Made by a program: the position numbers and the translations under genes. Below are positions 25,842 to 34,143 of a stretch of DNA of 64,000 bases, piece by piece; within the stretch, counting starts at the first letter, position 1, and each line of letters begins with the position of its first letter. This DNA comes from Ramlibacter ginsenosidimutans. Lineage in GTDB: Bacteria > Pseudomonadota > Gammaproteobacteria > Burkholderiales > Burkholderiaceae_C. The notes below the pieces were generated by a model. That model saw only the letters and a list, made by a program, of their open reading frames with translations. It searched no databases and had not been told where the DNA came from. The DNA is taken from NCBI RefSeq assembly GCF_016654015.1, contig NZ_JAEPWM010000010.1, forward strand, positions 1 to 64,000. Reading direction: 5' to 3'.

Positions 25842-26666
25842 CTAGCGGCCCTGGCTGGCTCCGGGCCTGCCACAGCGGAATCCGACCCTGGGGAAATGCG
25901 TATCGACGCCTTGCAAGGCATCGATCGCAAACACCCCGGCGGAGGTGGTATCCGTGAAATTCAAGCCACGGATCAGTGCTGCGGGATGGCCCGGCGAAGG
26001 GATGCCCCCGCCTGCGATGCAATCGACGTCGTTCGTGTTGAACAGCGGCGCGACACAGCCCGCCGAGGCAGGCAGCCAATCTGCAACCCGCTCGGAGAGG
26101 TTCCCGACCATATCGAAGGCGCCCACGTCCGAGACACAGTTTCCCGTGGTGCCGGTCGGGACGGCGGCACCCGTGTTCGTATTGCAGGTGGTGATCCCGT
26201 CTCCGTTGAAGCCCGGATCGGGCGTGCCGAGCGCCGCGGCCTGCCACACCGCATTCGGAAGAAGCTCCTTGCCGGCATTGCGGCACATGGCCGCTGCCTG
26301 GAACCACGTGGTATCCCCCGCCGGCAAGACGCCAGGGATGGACGCCGCGAACACCTTCGTGCAGCCATTACCGGTGGCCGGGCACCCCGCGGCGTCGTAG
26401 TCGTTCACGCGCGCCCCGCGCTGCTGGCTCCTGCCGACGAGATCCCGCTCGCTGCGGATGTCGCCCTCCTTGATCCGCCTGATCGTGCGAGAGTCGTCCG
26501 TCTGCCAGGCGCTGGCTTCATACTTGTCGACGCACCACGAACCGACCTCCACGCTGTCCGGGGGGCACGAGAAGTCCCTTGAATCTGCAGGAGCCGGCGC
26601 GAAGGCAAGGCCGGCGGAAAGTACCACGCCGGTGGACACCGAGTTGAGCAGCGATCGTTGCAGCAC
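25842..26666 (-). CDS. Secreted formylglycine-generating-enzyme (SUMF1)-like protein
   Basis: This 274-residue product starts at GTG 26666 behind a perfect AGGAGG and has a signal peptide (LNSVSTGVVLSAGLAFAPAPADS). The mature protein shows FGE/SUMF1 landmarks: a GSWCVDKYEAS opening, TWFQAAAMCRNAGKELLPNAVWQAAA, GAFDMVGNLSERVADW and a C-terminal PRVGFRCGR. Eight or more cysteines suggest disulfides. The two copper-binding cysteines of true FGE cannot be assigned by eye, so this may be a structural or binding member of the family. No sulfatase gene is nearby. Confidence 0.82.
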   Translation of the reverse strand: MLQRSLLNSVSTGVVLSAGLAFAPAPADSRDFSCPPDSVEVGSWCVDKYEASAWQTDDSRTIRRIKEGDIRSERDLVGRSQQRGARVNDYDAAGCPATGNGCTKVFAASIPGVLPAGDTTWFQAAAMCRNAGKELLPNAVWQAAALGTPDPGFNGDGITTCNTNTGAAVPTGTTGNCVSDVGAFDMVGNLSERVADWLPASAGCVAPLFNTNDVDCIAGGGIPSPGHPAALIRGLNFTDTTSAGVFAIDALQGVDTHFPRVGFRCGRPGASQGR

Positions 26667-26905
26667 CCGGACCTCCTCTCACCGCAACTCATGCGGACCA
26701 AACCAATCTAGTCGCTGCAGGGGAGGAATTCAACTCGCCCGTCGGGCGCGACGCATGAGGAAGCCGGGTCTTTCCGCGTACACGCGGGGCAAATGGCGCA
26801 AGCAGCGTCTGTGTTGATTCTGTGCAGGCGTGCAACGTCGCGAAAACCTGCCGGAAAGCGTTTCGAGTGCCGCCGGAAGCGCATACGAAGGCCCTCGGCA
26901 GCGTC

Positions 26906-26914
26906 TGGGATAAT
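26906..26914 (+). promoter_or_regulatory. Extended -10 promoter for class I fumarase
   Basis: TGG directly followed by GATAAT (26909-26914) makes an extended -10 element. It lies 33 bp before the fumarase start codon, with no good -35 box. Confidence 0.45.
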
Positions 26915-26946
26915 CCGCAAAGCCCCTCTTTGTCGCCTCAAAATAA

Positions 26947-28500
26947 ATGCCGACGACCATCCAAGCAGCCGACCTGATCGAGTCCGTTTCCGCCGCGCTG
27001 CAGTACATCTCGTACTACCACCCGGCCGACTACATCGCCCACCTCGCCCGCGCATACGAGCGCGAGCAGAGCCCCGCGGCGAAGGACGCCATCGCGCAGA
27101 TCCTCACCAACAGCAAGATGAGCGCGATGGGGCACCGGCCCATCTGCCAGGACACGGGCATCGTCAACGTGTTCCTCAAGATCGGCATGGACTGCCGGCT
27201 GGAGGGCTTCAGCGGCAGCCTGGAAGACGCGGTGAACGAAGGCGTGCGCCGCGGCTACCTGCATCCGGACAACACGCTGCGCGCTTCGGTCGTCGCGGAC
27301 CCGCAGTTCGAGCGCAAGAACACCAAGGACAACACGCCCGCGGTGGTCAACGTGGAACTGGTGCCCGGCGACAAGGTGGAAGTCACCGTCGCGGCCAAGG
27401 GCGGCGGCAGCGAGAACAAGAGCAAGATGGCCATGCTCAACCCGAGCGACTCCATCGTCGACTGGGTGCTGAAGACCGTGCCCACGATGGGCGCCGGCTG
27501 GTGCCCTCCCGGCATGCTGGGCATCGGCATCGGCGGCACCGCGGAAAAGTCCGTGCTGCTGGCCAAGGAAGCGCTGATGGACGACATCGACATGTACGAG
27601 CTGCAGGGGAAGTCCGCACGCGGCGAGAAGCTGTCGCCGGTGGACGAGATGCGCCTGGAGCTGTTCGACAAGGTGAACGCCCTGGGCATCGGTGCGCAGG
27701 GGCTGGGCGGCCTCACCACCGTGCTGGACATCAAGATCAAGATGTTCCCGTGCCACGCGGCCGGCAAGCCGGTGGCCATGATCCCGAACTGCGCCGCGAC
27801 GCGCCATGCGCACTTCACGCTCGATGGCTCGGGGCCCGCGTACATCGACCCGCCCAGCCTCGACCTGTGGCCGCAGGTGGCCTGGCAGGCCGACACGAAG
27901 AAGAGCAAGCGCGTCGACCTGAACACGCTCTCGAAGGAAGAGATCGCGACCTGGAAGGCTGGCGACACGCTGCTGTTGAACGGCAGGATGTTGACCGGGC
28001 GCGACGCCGCGCACAAGCGCATCCAGGACATGCTCGCGCGTGGCGAGAAGCTGCCCGTGGACTTCGCCAACCGCGTCATCTACTACGTCGGCCCGGTCGA
28101 TCCGGTGCGTGACGAAGTCGTGGGACCTGCCGGCCCGACGACCTCCACGCGCATGGACAAGTTCACCGAGATGATGCTCGCGCAGACCGGCCTGATCGGC
28201 ATGATCGGCAAGTCCGAGCGCGGACCGGAGGCGATCGAGTCCATCAAGAAGCACAAGGCGGCTTACCTGATGGCCGTGGGCGGCGCCGCGTACCTGGTTT
28301 CCAAGGCGATCAGGAAGTCGAAGGTGCTCGGCTTCGCGGATCTCGGCATGGAAGCGATCTACGAGTTCGACGTGGTCGACATGCCGGTGACCGTGGCGGT
28401 GGACTCCAGCGGGACCAGCGTGCACACCACCGGTCCGGCCGAGTGGAGCAAGCGCATCGCCACGGGCGAGTTCAAGAAGATTCCTGTCGCGGCGGCCTGA
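26947..28500 (+). CDS. Fumarate hydratase, class I (4Fe-4S)
   Basis: This 517-residue iron-sulfur fumarase hydrates fumarate to malate. Probable cluster cysteines are C67 (HRPICQDTG), C186 (GAGWCPPGM) and C282 (IPNCAATRH), with spacing close to that known in class I enzymes. The C-terminal domain has GPTTSTRMDKF, an active-site stretch of the family, and a KHKAAYLMAVGGAAYL segment. Length is normal for the single-chain form. It is oxygen-sensitive by family, complementing FumC at 12519-13898. murI follows 47 bp downstream. Confidence 0.95.
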   Translation: MPTTIQAADLIESVSAALQYISYYHPADYIAHLARAYEREQSPAAKDAIAQILTNSKMSAMGHRPICQDTGIVNVFLKIGMDCRLEGFSGSLEDAVNEGVRRGYLHPDNTLRASVVADPQFERKNTKDNTPAVVNVELVPGDKVEVTVAAKGGGSENKSKMAMLNPSDSIVDWVLKTVPTMGAGWCPPGMLGIGIGGTAEKSVLLAKEALMDDIDMYELQGKSARGEKLSPVDEMRLELFDKVNALGIGAQGLGGLTTVLDIKIKMFPCHAAGKPVAMIPNCAATRHAHFTLDGSGPAYIDPPSLDLWPQVAWQADTKKSKRVDLNTLSKEEIATWKAGDTLLLNGRMLTGRDAAHKRIQDMLARGEKLPVDFANRVIYYVGPVDPVRDEVVGPAGPTTSTRMDKFTEMMLAQTGLIGMIGKSERGPEAIESIKKHKAAYLMAVGGAAYLVSKAIRKSKVLGFADLGMEAIYEFDVVDMPVTVAVDSSGTSVHTTGPAEWSKRIATGEFKKIPVAAA

Positions 28501-28547
28501 ATCCGTCCGGCACGGCGGCAGCGCGACGCGCAGGTAGAGTCAGCCCC

Positions 28548-29327
28548 ATGGACTGCGATCGGCCCATCGGTGTGTTCGACAGCGGCGTGGGCGGGCTCAG
28601 CATCCTGCGGGCCCTGCGCGCCGAGCTGCCGCAGGAAGACTTCGTCTACTTTTCCGACGCCGCGCACGCGCCCTATGGCGAGAAGGACGAGGGCTTCGTC
28701 TCGGAGCGCTCCCTCGCCATCGCCGTGGACCTGCTGGAGCGGCATCGCATCAAGGGGCTGGTGGTCGCCTGCAACACGGCGACCGCGGCCGCCGTGCACC
28801 TGCTGCGGGCGAAGCACACGCAGCTGCCGGTGGTGGGCGTCGAGCCGGCGCTGAAGCCCGCCGCGGCCTGGACCCGCACGGGCCATGTCGCCGTGCTCGC
28901 CACGCGCAGCACCCTGGCCAGCGCGAAGTTCCGCAGCCTGCTGGACTCGCTGCACGGGCAGGCCGAGTTCGAGCTCGTGCCCTGCGACGGACTGGCCGCT
29001 GCGATCGAGGCGCACGACAGTGAGCGCATCGCCGCCCTGTGCGAACGCTATACGCGTGAGCTGTCCGGCTTCGGCACGGCGGCCGGCGAGATCGACACGG
29101 TGGTGCTCGGATGCACGCACTACCCGTTCGCGACCGACGTGTTCCGCGAGCTGTTGGGCGAGCAGGTGCAGTTGGTCGAGACGGGGCAGCCGGTGGCGCG
29201 GCAGACGCGGCGGCTGCTCGAACGGCAGGCGCTGCTCAATCCGCGAGGCGAAGGCAAGGTGCGGTGGCAGACCAACGGCTCGCCGCAGGCGCTGCGGGGC
29301 GCCGCCGCCCGCTGGCTGGGACTCTGA
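28548..29327 (+). CDS. murI: Glutamate racemase
   Basis: This 259-residue cofactor-independent racemase makes D-glutamate for peptidoglycan in the cytoplasm. Both catalytic cysteines are visible in VVACNTATA and LGCTHYPF, along with the opening IGVFDSGVGGLSIL and SDAAHAPYG. ATG 28548 has AGGTAGAG upstream and is preferred over a longer frame that overlaps the fumarase gene. It is probably transcribed with fumarase, as the two are 47 bp apart in the same direction. Confidence 0.96.
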   Translation: MDCDRPIGVFDSGVGGLSILRALRAELPQEDFVYFSDAAHAPYGEKDEGFVSERSLAIAVDLLERHRIKGLVVACNTATAAAVHLLRAKHTQLPVVGVEPALKPAAAWTRTGHVAVLATRSTLASAKFRSLLDSLHGQAEFELVPCDGLAAAIEAHDSERIAALCERYTRELSGFGTAAGEIDTVVLGCTHYPFATDVFRELLGEQVQLVETGQPVARQTRRLLERQALLNPRGEGKVRWQTNGSPQALRGAAARWLGL

Positions 29328-29344
29328 GGCCGGGTCGCCGTGCG

Positions 29345-29968
29345 TCAGTGCAGGTGCCGTGGACGGCGACCGCCGCCGTGGCCGCCGGGGCCGCCGCTGC
29401 CGCGGGGCGGCTTGCCCAGCTCCAGCGAACTCACCAGCTTGTCGAAGCGCTCGGAGAACAGCTTGTCGATCTCCGCGACCACGCCATCGAGCTCGCTCGC
29501 GTCGAAGTGGCGCTCCATCAGGTTGACCACGTCCTGCACCAGCAGGTCACGCTGCACCTGCATGATGGCCGCGGGCGTCGGGCCCACGAACAGCATCAGG
29601 AAGTCGTCGCGGGACTCCTCCTCGGGGTCGGCTTCTTCCTCGTCGAACTCGGCGTCGTAGAAGGTGACCTCGATGGCCGCGCCCTCTTCCGCAAGGTCGT
29701 TCAGCGCCATGCACATGTCGTCCAGCTGCTGGCGGAAGTCGAGGTCGCCCGCGACCGTCCAGCACATCGTGAGCAGGCGTTCCTGCGCATCGAACTTGAT
29801 GCCCGGCTCTTCCTCGTACGCGCTTTCGGCGCCGTCGGCCAGCGACTTCGCGCCCGCGTAGGTCCACAGGGGCTTGAGCGCCTCCTGCAGCTGGGCGTAG
29901 TTCACCCCGTTGCGCAGCGGCACGTCGCCGTGCACATGGATCTCGAAGGGGGCGTCGTAATGGGACAT
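29345..29968 (-). CDS. Conserved acidic protein of unknown function (Burkholderiales type)
   Basis: This soluble 207-residue protein opens MSHYDAPFEIHVHGDVPLRN. It has a middle part rich in glutamate and aspartate (FDEEEADPEEESRDD), then a well-conserved-looking VGPTPAAIMQVQRDLLVQDVV helix and an ELDGVVAEIDKLFSERFDKL coil. It ends in a Gly/His/Arg tail (GSGGPGGHGGGRRPRHLH). It resembles a family of uncharacterised Burkholderiales proteins (possibly DUF6806). GGAGAG precedes ATG 29968. It converges on murI with only 17 bp between. Confidence 0.75.
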   Translation of the reverse strand: MSHYDAPFEIHVHGDVPLRNGVNYAQLQEALKPLWTYAGAKSLADGAESAYEEEPGIKFDAQERLLTMCWTVAGDLDFRQQLDDMCMALNDLAEEGAAIEVTFYDAEFDEEEADPEEESRDDFLMLFVGPTPAAIMQVQRDLLVQDVVNLMERHFDASELDGVVAEIDKLFSERFDKLVSSLELGKPPRGSGGPGGHGGGRRPRHLH

Positions 29969-30214
29969 GGTGCTCTCCGGCCCTCTGGTGGCCGTTCCGT
30001 CCTTGGATATCTTAGTTGCTCGCGGCCGTTCAAGGCCGCGCTTTGTTTGCCTGGTGCCAGGACCAGGATTACCGGGACGCCAATGAGACGCAGCCTGTGA
30101 TTTTACGCGCACCCTGCGGGCGCGCGGCTGAGCCGCCGCCGCGGCAGGCGGCCGGCAGCCACAGGCGGCCACAGCGCCAAAAACGCAGGAAGGCGCCGCT
30201 GGCGCCCTCCTTGC

Positions 30215-30433
30215 CTACTTTCTCTTCCGCTTGAACAGCTCGCGGATCCCGCTGACGAAGAGATAACCCGGCGACTCCCGCCAGCTGCGCAGCAGCCCCG
30301 CGCGGATGTCCTTCGCCAGAGCCCGCCATTCGCGTCGCCGCACCGCCCGGCTCCTGCTTGCGCGCGTGCCCACCCAGGTGAACACGGCCGCGGTGGCGGC
30401 GGCGGCGATGAGCAGGTCGGAGTCGTCGCTCAT
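30215..30433 (-). CDS. Small membrane protein, 72 residues
   Basis: The protein has one N-terminal hydrophobic segment (DLLIAAAATAAVFTWVG), then a strongly basic body (RASRSRAVRRREWRALAKD) and a KRKRK end. It is probably anchored in the inner membrane with a cytoplasmic basic domain. GGGAGAA precedes the ATG at 30433. I do not recognise the family. It lies 54 bp downstream of the MFS transporter gene on the same strand and may be co-transcribed. Confidence 0.55.
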   Translation of the reverse strand: MSDDSDLLIAAAATAAVFTWVGTRASRSRAVRRREWRALAKDIRAGLLRSWRESPGYLFVSGIRELFKRKRK

Positions 30434-30487
30434 GGGCGTTCTCCCGCTGGAAGGGCGGGCGCGGCCGGTGCGGCCGCGCCCGTCAGG

Positions 30488-31792
30488 TCAGGCTTCCCGT
30501 GCGGACGCGTCCATCTGCGCACGGCGCATCGGTCGCAGCACGAACCACGCCATCAAGGCGGCGACTGCGTTCAAGGTCGCTGCCACGAGGAAGACTGAGT
30601 GCCAGCTGCCGGTCGCCGCAACCAGCACGCTCGACAGCGGCACGAGCAAGGAGGCGGTGCCCTTGGCGGTGTACAGCAGGCCCGCGTTGGCCGCCGCGAA
30701 CTTGGAGCCGAAGGTGTCCGCGCAGGTCGACGGGAACAGGCTGTAGATCTCGCCCCAGGCGAAGAACACCAGGCCGGTCAGGATCACGAACGCCACCGGG
30801 TCCTGCCCGAACGTGTACAGCGCCATGATACCGATCGCCTCGAGCCCGAAGGCGATCAGCATGGTGAGCTCGCGGCCGATCTGGTCCGACACCCAGCCGA
30901 AGAACGGGCGGGTGACACCGTTCAGGACGCGGTCGATGGCCAGCGCGAAGGTGAGCGCGGGCAGCACGAGCCCCATGATGTCGACGGGCACGTCCGCGAT
31001 CTTGAAGTCCTTCGCGATGGGCGCGAGTTGCGCGACCGCCATCAGCCCGCCGGCGCCAACCATCACGAACATTGCGTACATGACCCAGAACACCGGCTTG
31101 CGCACGATCTCCCCGGGCGAATAGTCGCGGCGCGTCTGCTGCACCTTGGCCTCGCCGCCGATCCTGCGTGCCTCCGGCGCGCGCGTCAGCAGCCACGACA
31201 GGGCGAACACCACCAGGCCCTGGCCGATGCCGAAGTACAGGAACGCGGCTTCGTAGCCGCTGGACTTGATGAAGGCCGAGATCGGGATCACCGTCAAGGC
31301 CGAGCCTGCGCCAAAACCCGCTGCCGTGAGGCCTGCGGCCAGCCCGCGGCGGTCCGGGAACCACTTGAGCGAGTTGCCGACGCAGGTGCCGTAGACGGCA
31401 CCCGCGCCGATGCCGCCGATCGCCGCACCGACGTACAGCATGGTCAGCGTCTGCGCGTAGGAGTTGACCACCCAACCCAGGCCGCACAGCACGCCGCCGA
31501 TCATGACGACGATGCGCGGGCCGAAGCGGTCGACGAGGTAACCCTCGACGGGCACCAGCCAGGTTTCGGTGAGCACGAAGATCGTGAACGCCACCTGGAT
31601 GGCCGCGCGGCTCCAGCCGTGCCGGTCGCCGATCGGGTTCACGAACAGGGTCCAGCCGTACTGCAGGTTGGCAATCATCGCCATGCAGACGATGCCGATC
31701 AGCAGCTGGCCCCAGCGATATGCCGGGCGGTGCGCCGCCTGCGTCGTCGAACCGACCGGATAGGATCCGGCTGCCATTTCGGGGGTTGCCAT
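30488..31792 (-). CDS. MFS transporter, oxalate/formate antiporter (OFA) family
   Basis: This 434-residue transporter has 12 predicted helices. OFA-type features include the first-helix region GIVCMAMIANLQYGWTLFVNP, the loop VDRFGPRIVVMIGG, GAVYGTCVGNSLKWFPDRRGLAAGLTAAGFGAGSA and the second half opening RPFFGWVSDQIGRE. The family exchanges oxalate, formate or other carboxylates. There is no frc/oxc operon nearby, so the substrate is open. I chose ATG 31792, behind GGAGG in the leader. It is divergent from the L,D-transpeptidase gene. Confidence 0.88.
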   Translation of the reverse strand: MATPEMAAGSYPVGSTTQAAHRPAYRWGQLLIGIVCMAMIANLQYGWTLFVNPIGDRHGWSRAAIQVAFTIFVLTETWLVPVEGYLVDRFGPRIVVMIGGVLCGLGWVVNSYAQTLTMLYVGAAIGGIGAGAVYGTCVGNSLKWFPDRRGLAAGLTAAGFGAGSALTVIPISAFIKSSGYEAAFLYFGIGQGLVVFALSWLLTRAPEARRIGGEAKVQQTRRDYSPGEIVRKPVFWVMYAMFVMVGAGGLMAVAQLAPIAKDFKIADVPVDIMGLVLPALTFALAIDRVLNGVTRPFFGWVSDQIGRELTMLIAFGLEAIGIMALYTFGQDPVAFVILTGLVFFAWGEIYSLFPSTCADTFGSKFAAANAGLLYTAKGTASLLVPLSSVLVAATGSWHSVFLVAATLNAVAALMAWFVLRPMRRAQMDASAREA

Positions 31793-32140
31793 CGTGCCTC
31801 CTTGTGGTTGCGCAGGCCGCGCCCGCCATCGGGCACGAACATCGTTCCTGCGGGTCGGCTGGCGCGGCGCCATCGCACCTTGCTGCAACCTGACCAAGCA
31901 TTAATGCTCTGGCCTCCGGGCCCTCAACCACAACTGGTGGTTTCCCTCCCTGTCGAGTTACTTCAGCCGCACTTAGGGAACAGGCTTACCGGAGGTGCCC
32001 TCGACGATCCGGAGTCCGTGGGCTTTCCTTCCTGCGCGCCGTCCGCTGCGAACCGATGCGGTTCGCGCTCGCGTCCTACCTGGACGTGCTACCACGCTGC
32101 ACGCACAGGCTGTGCACCGCTTCCTAAGCTGTGGTGTCCG
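31793..32140. other. Divergent regulatory region, no gene
   Basis: This 348-bp region separates the transporter and L,D-transpeptidase genes. It contains a 10-bp palindrome GCATTAATGC near 31900 and a dyad AACCAC-N5-GTGGTT at 31926-31942. Both are plausible operators, but no regulator gene is adjacent. I see no coding region. Confidence 0.5.
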
Positions 32141-33064
32141 ATGTCCTCGACCATGCCGCCCGACCTCCAAGCTCGCCCGCCGAAGTCCGAGTTCCTGCGC
32201 TCCCTCGCGCAAGGCGTCGTCATAGGTGCGATCGCGCTGGCGATCGCGATCCCCTGGATGCGCGCGCATCCGCTGCACCAGACACCCGAGGTCTCCGCAC
32301 CGGCCGCTGCACCGGAGGTGTCCGCACCGGTTCGGCCCGCTGTGCCGGTCCCGCCGACGCATCCCGCGGCGCCCCACCGGCTCGCCGACTTCCGCGGCGT
32401 GCACGTGTCGGCCGCTGTGCGCGAGGTGGCGAACTGGTCGTTCTACACAGGCGACAACCATGGCCACTCGGTCGTGATCCTCGACAAGAAGGCGGCCATG
32501 GTCTACGCCCTCGATCCGTCGGGACGGCTCGTGTCCAGCGCGCCCGTGCTCCTGGGACTCGCGGTCGGTGACGACGCGGAGCCCGGTATCGGCGACAAGC
32601 CCCTGTCCCAGATCCGCGACGACGAGAAGACCACGCCGGCCGGCCGCTTCGTCGCCGAGCCGGGCGAGAACACGCAGGGCGAGGACATCGTGTGGATCGA
32701 CTACGACCTCGCGCTGGCGATGCATCGGGTCATCAAGGGCACGCCAGCGGAGCAGCGCGCGCGGCGGCTCGCGTCGCCGGATCCGAACCAGCGCCGCATC
32801 TCGTTCGGTTGCATCAACCTGCCGCCCGCCTTCTACGATCACGTGCTCAGTCCCGCCGTGAAGAAGACGGGAGCGATCGTCTACATCCTGCCGGAGATCA
32901 AGACGACGCGGCAGGTCTTCGGGTCCTGGGACGTCACGCAACCGGGCGCGCATCCGCCGGCCGGCACCGGCGTGCGCACTGCGGCGGCATCCGCGCGCGG
33001 CAAGCCCGCGCGGGCGTATCGCGAGAATCCGGCCGCCGCGGGCAGTGCCGCTACTGCGCAATGA
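32141..33064 (+). CDS. L,D-transpeptidase (YkuD) family protein
   Basis: The 307-residue protein has a short N-terminal tail, one membrane anchor (VVIGAIALAIAIPWM, about residues 27-41) and a Pro/Ala-rich periplasmic linker. The catalytic domain follows, from about 90 to 265. Substrate-side landmarks are EKTTPAGRF and AMHRV, and the catalytic pattern is S-x-G-C-I-N within ISFGCINLPPAFY. The enzyme should cross-link or modify peptidoglycan in the periplasm. The tail (after about 270) is low complexity. ATG 32141 begins just after the divergent region; a much longer frame upstream is not coding. Confidence 0.85.
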   Translation: MSSTMPPDLQARPPKSEFLRSLAQGVVIGAIALAIAIPWMRAHPLHQTPEVSAPAAAPEVSAPVRPAVPVPPTHPAAPHRLADFRGVHVSAAVREVANWSFYTGDNHGHSVVILDKKAAMVYALDPSGRLVSSAPVLLGLAVGDDAEPGIGDKPLSQIRDDEKTTPAGRFVAEPGENTQGEDIVWIDYDLALAMHRVIKGTPAEQRARRLASPDPNQRRISFGCINLPPAFYDHVLSPAVKKTGAIVYILPEIKTTRQVFGSWDVTQPGAHPPAGTGVRTAAASARGKPARAYRENPAAAGSAATAQ

Positions 33065-33212
33065 CGATGGTGGCAACGCAGCGCATTCCGAGCCGCTTCG
33101 CCCGCGAGCCTTCGCCACTAGTGCATCGACCCGGAATGAACCGGGACGCCCTGGTTCGAGGGCCGCAAATTGCAGGTCACGCAGTTCGCCAGGAACCCCG
33201 GGCCTGAGCACT

Positions 33213-33252
33213 GTTGAACGAAACGGCTGCGGCTTCAGCCGATCTGTTCAAG
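33213..33252 (+). promoter_or_regulatory. Shared 40-bp element, copy 1 (upstream of the DUF3703-YtkA/peroxidase operon)
   Basis: The first 18 bases (GTTGAACGAAACGGCTGC) and the last 6 (TTCAAG) are identical to those of the element at 36352-36391, and the length is exactly the same. TTGAACG at one end and TGTTCAA at the other form an inverted pair. It ends 57 bp before the start codon at 33310. It could be an operator or an alternative-sigma-factor promoter. Confidence 0.65.
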
Positions 33253-33309
33253 CCCGCACGCGCTCCGGCCGGAAAAATCAGGTGCTTCGCAACCTACTCG
33301 GAGCACCCT

Positions 33310-34143
33310 ATGGCGACCTTCGCCCTTCTCATCCAGCCCAGCGTGCAAGCAGAGCTCGACGCCGCAGCGTCGGCCGAATCGCGCGGGCACTTCACCACGG
33401 CGTTCGAGCACCTGGAGCGCGCACACGTGCTGGGCCAGCCCGCGACCGCTGAACATGTGCGCGTGCACTGGCGCATGTTCCGGTTTGCCGTGCGCAATCG
33501 CAGGGCGGGCGAAGCCTTCGGGCAGGCCTGGCGCCTGGTGGCCGCAGCCGTCTTCACCGCATTCGGACTCGTGCCGGAAGGCAATACCGGCGGCGCCGAC
33601 GTCAGCGGCTTTCGCCGCATGCCCGTGCCTCAGGACCTGCGGCCTCTCATCCAGGCCGCACGCCAGGACGCGAAGCCCGGGCGCCCCGCCAGCCGGCGCC
33701 GGCTGTCCGCAACGGTCGCCTTCGCAGCGATCGCCGCGCTCACCACCTTGGGGATGACCGCCTGCGGCACGATGCCGAAGGACCTGGACGTCTCGCTCGA
33801 GAAGCCCTCTGCAGCCGGCGTCTATCGCGTTGCCCTGGTGCCGCCCGCACAGGCGCCGGCCATCAACCAGATGCACAGCTGGAAGGTGAAGCTGGCCACA
33901 CCGGACGGCGTTCCCGTTCATGGGGCCAGGTTCGCCGTCGACGGTGGCATGCCGCAGCACGGACATGGCCTGCCCACGCAGCCGCGCGTCACCCGCGAGC
34001 TGGCCGACGGCATCTACCAACTCGATGGGATGAAATTCAGCATGACGGGCTGGTGGGAAGTGAAGCTCGCCATCGACGGTCCCCGGGGCGCCGACAAGGT
34101 GACCTTCAACACCGTGGTTGAAGCGCCGAAGGTGCGGCAGTGA
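33310..34143 (+). CDS. DUF3703 domain fused to a membrane-anchored YtkA/FixH-like domain
   Basis: The 277-residue product has two parts. Residues 1-112 match DUF3703 (ELDAAASAESRGHFTTAFEHL, HVRVHWRM, EGNTGGADVSGFRRMPVP). A basic linker and a hydrophobic segment (132-150) end in a lipobox-like GMTAC (Cys152). The C-terminal 160-277 is YtkA/FixH-like, with MHSWKVKL, the His-rich GGMPQHGHG and FSMTGWWEVKLAI. DUF3703 and YtkA-like proteins are usually separate, so a fusion or a hidden frame junction is likely. GGAG precedes ATG 33310. It overlaps the peroxidase gene by 4 nt and has the shared 40-bp element upstream. Confidence 0.8.
   Translation: MATFALLIQPSVQAELDAAASAESRGHFTTAFEHLERAHVLGQPATAEHVRVHWRMFRFAVRNRRAGEAFGQAWRLVAAAVFTAFGLVPEGNTGGADVSGFRRMPVPQDLRPLIQAARQDAKPGRPASRRRLSATVAFAAIAALTTLGMTACGTMPKDLDVSLEKPSAAGVYRVALVPPAQAPAINQMHSWKVKLATPDGVPVHGARFAVDGGMPQHGHGLPTQPRVTRELADGIYQLDGMKFSMTGWWEVKLAIDGPRGADKVTFNTVVEAPKVRQ

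Noticed and set aside
30599-32140. A long in-frame extension upstream of the L,D-transpeptidase
   Set aside because: It lies antisense to the MFS transporter and has no protein-like features; the real protein starts at ATG 32141 with a short tail and an anchor helix.
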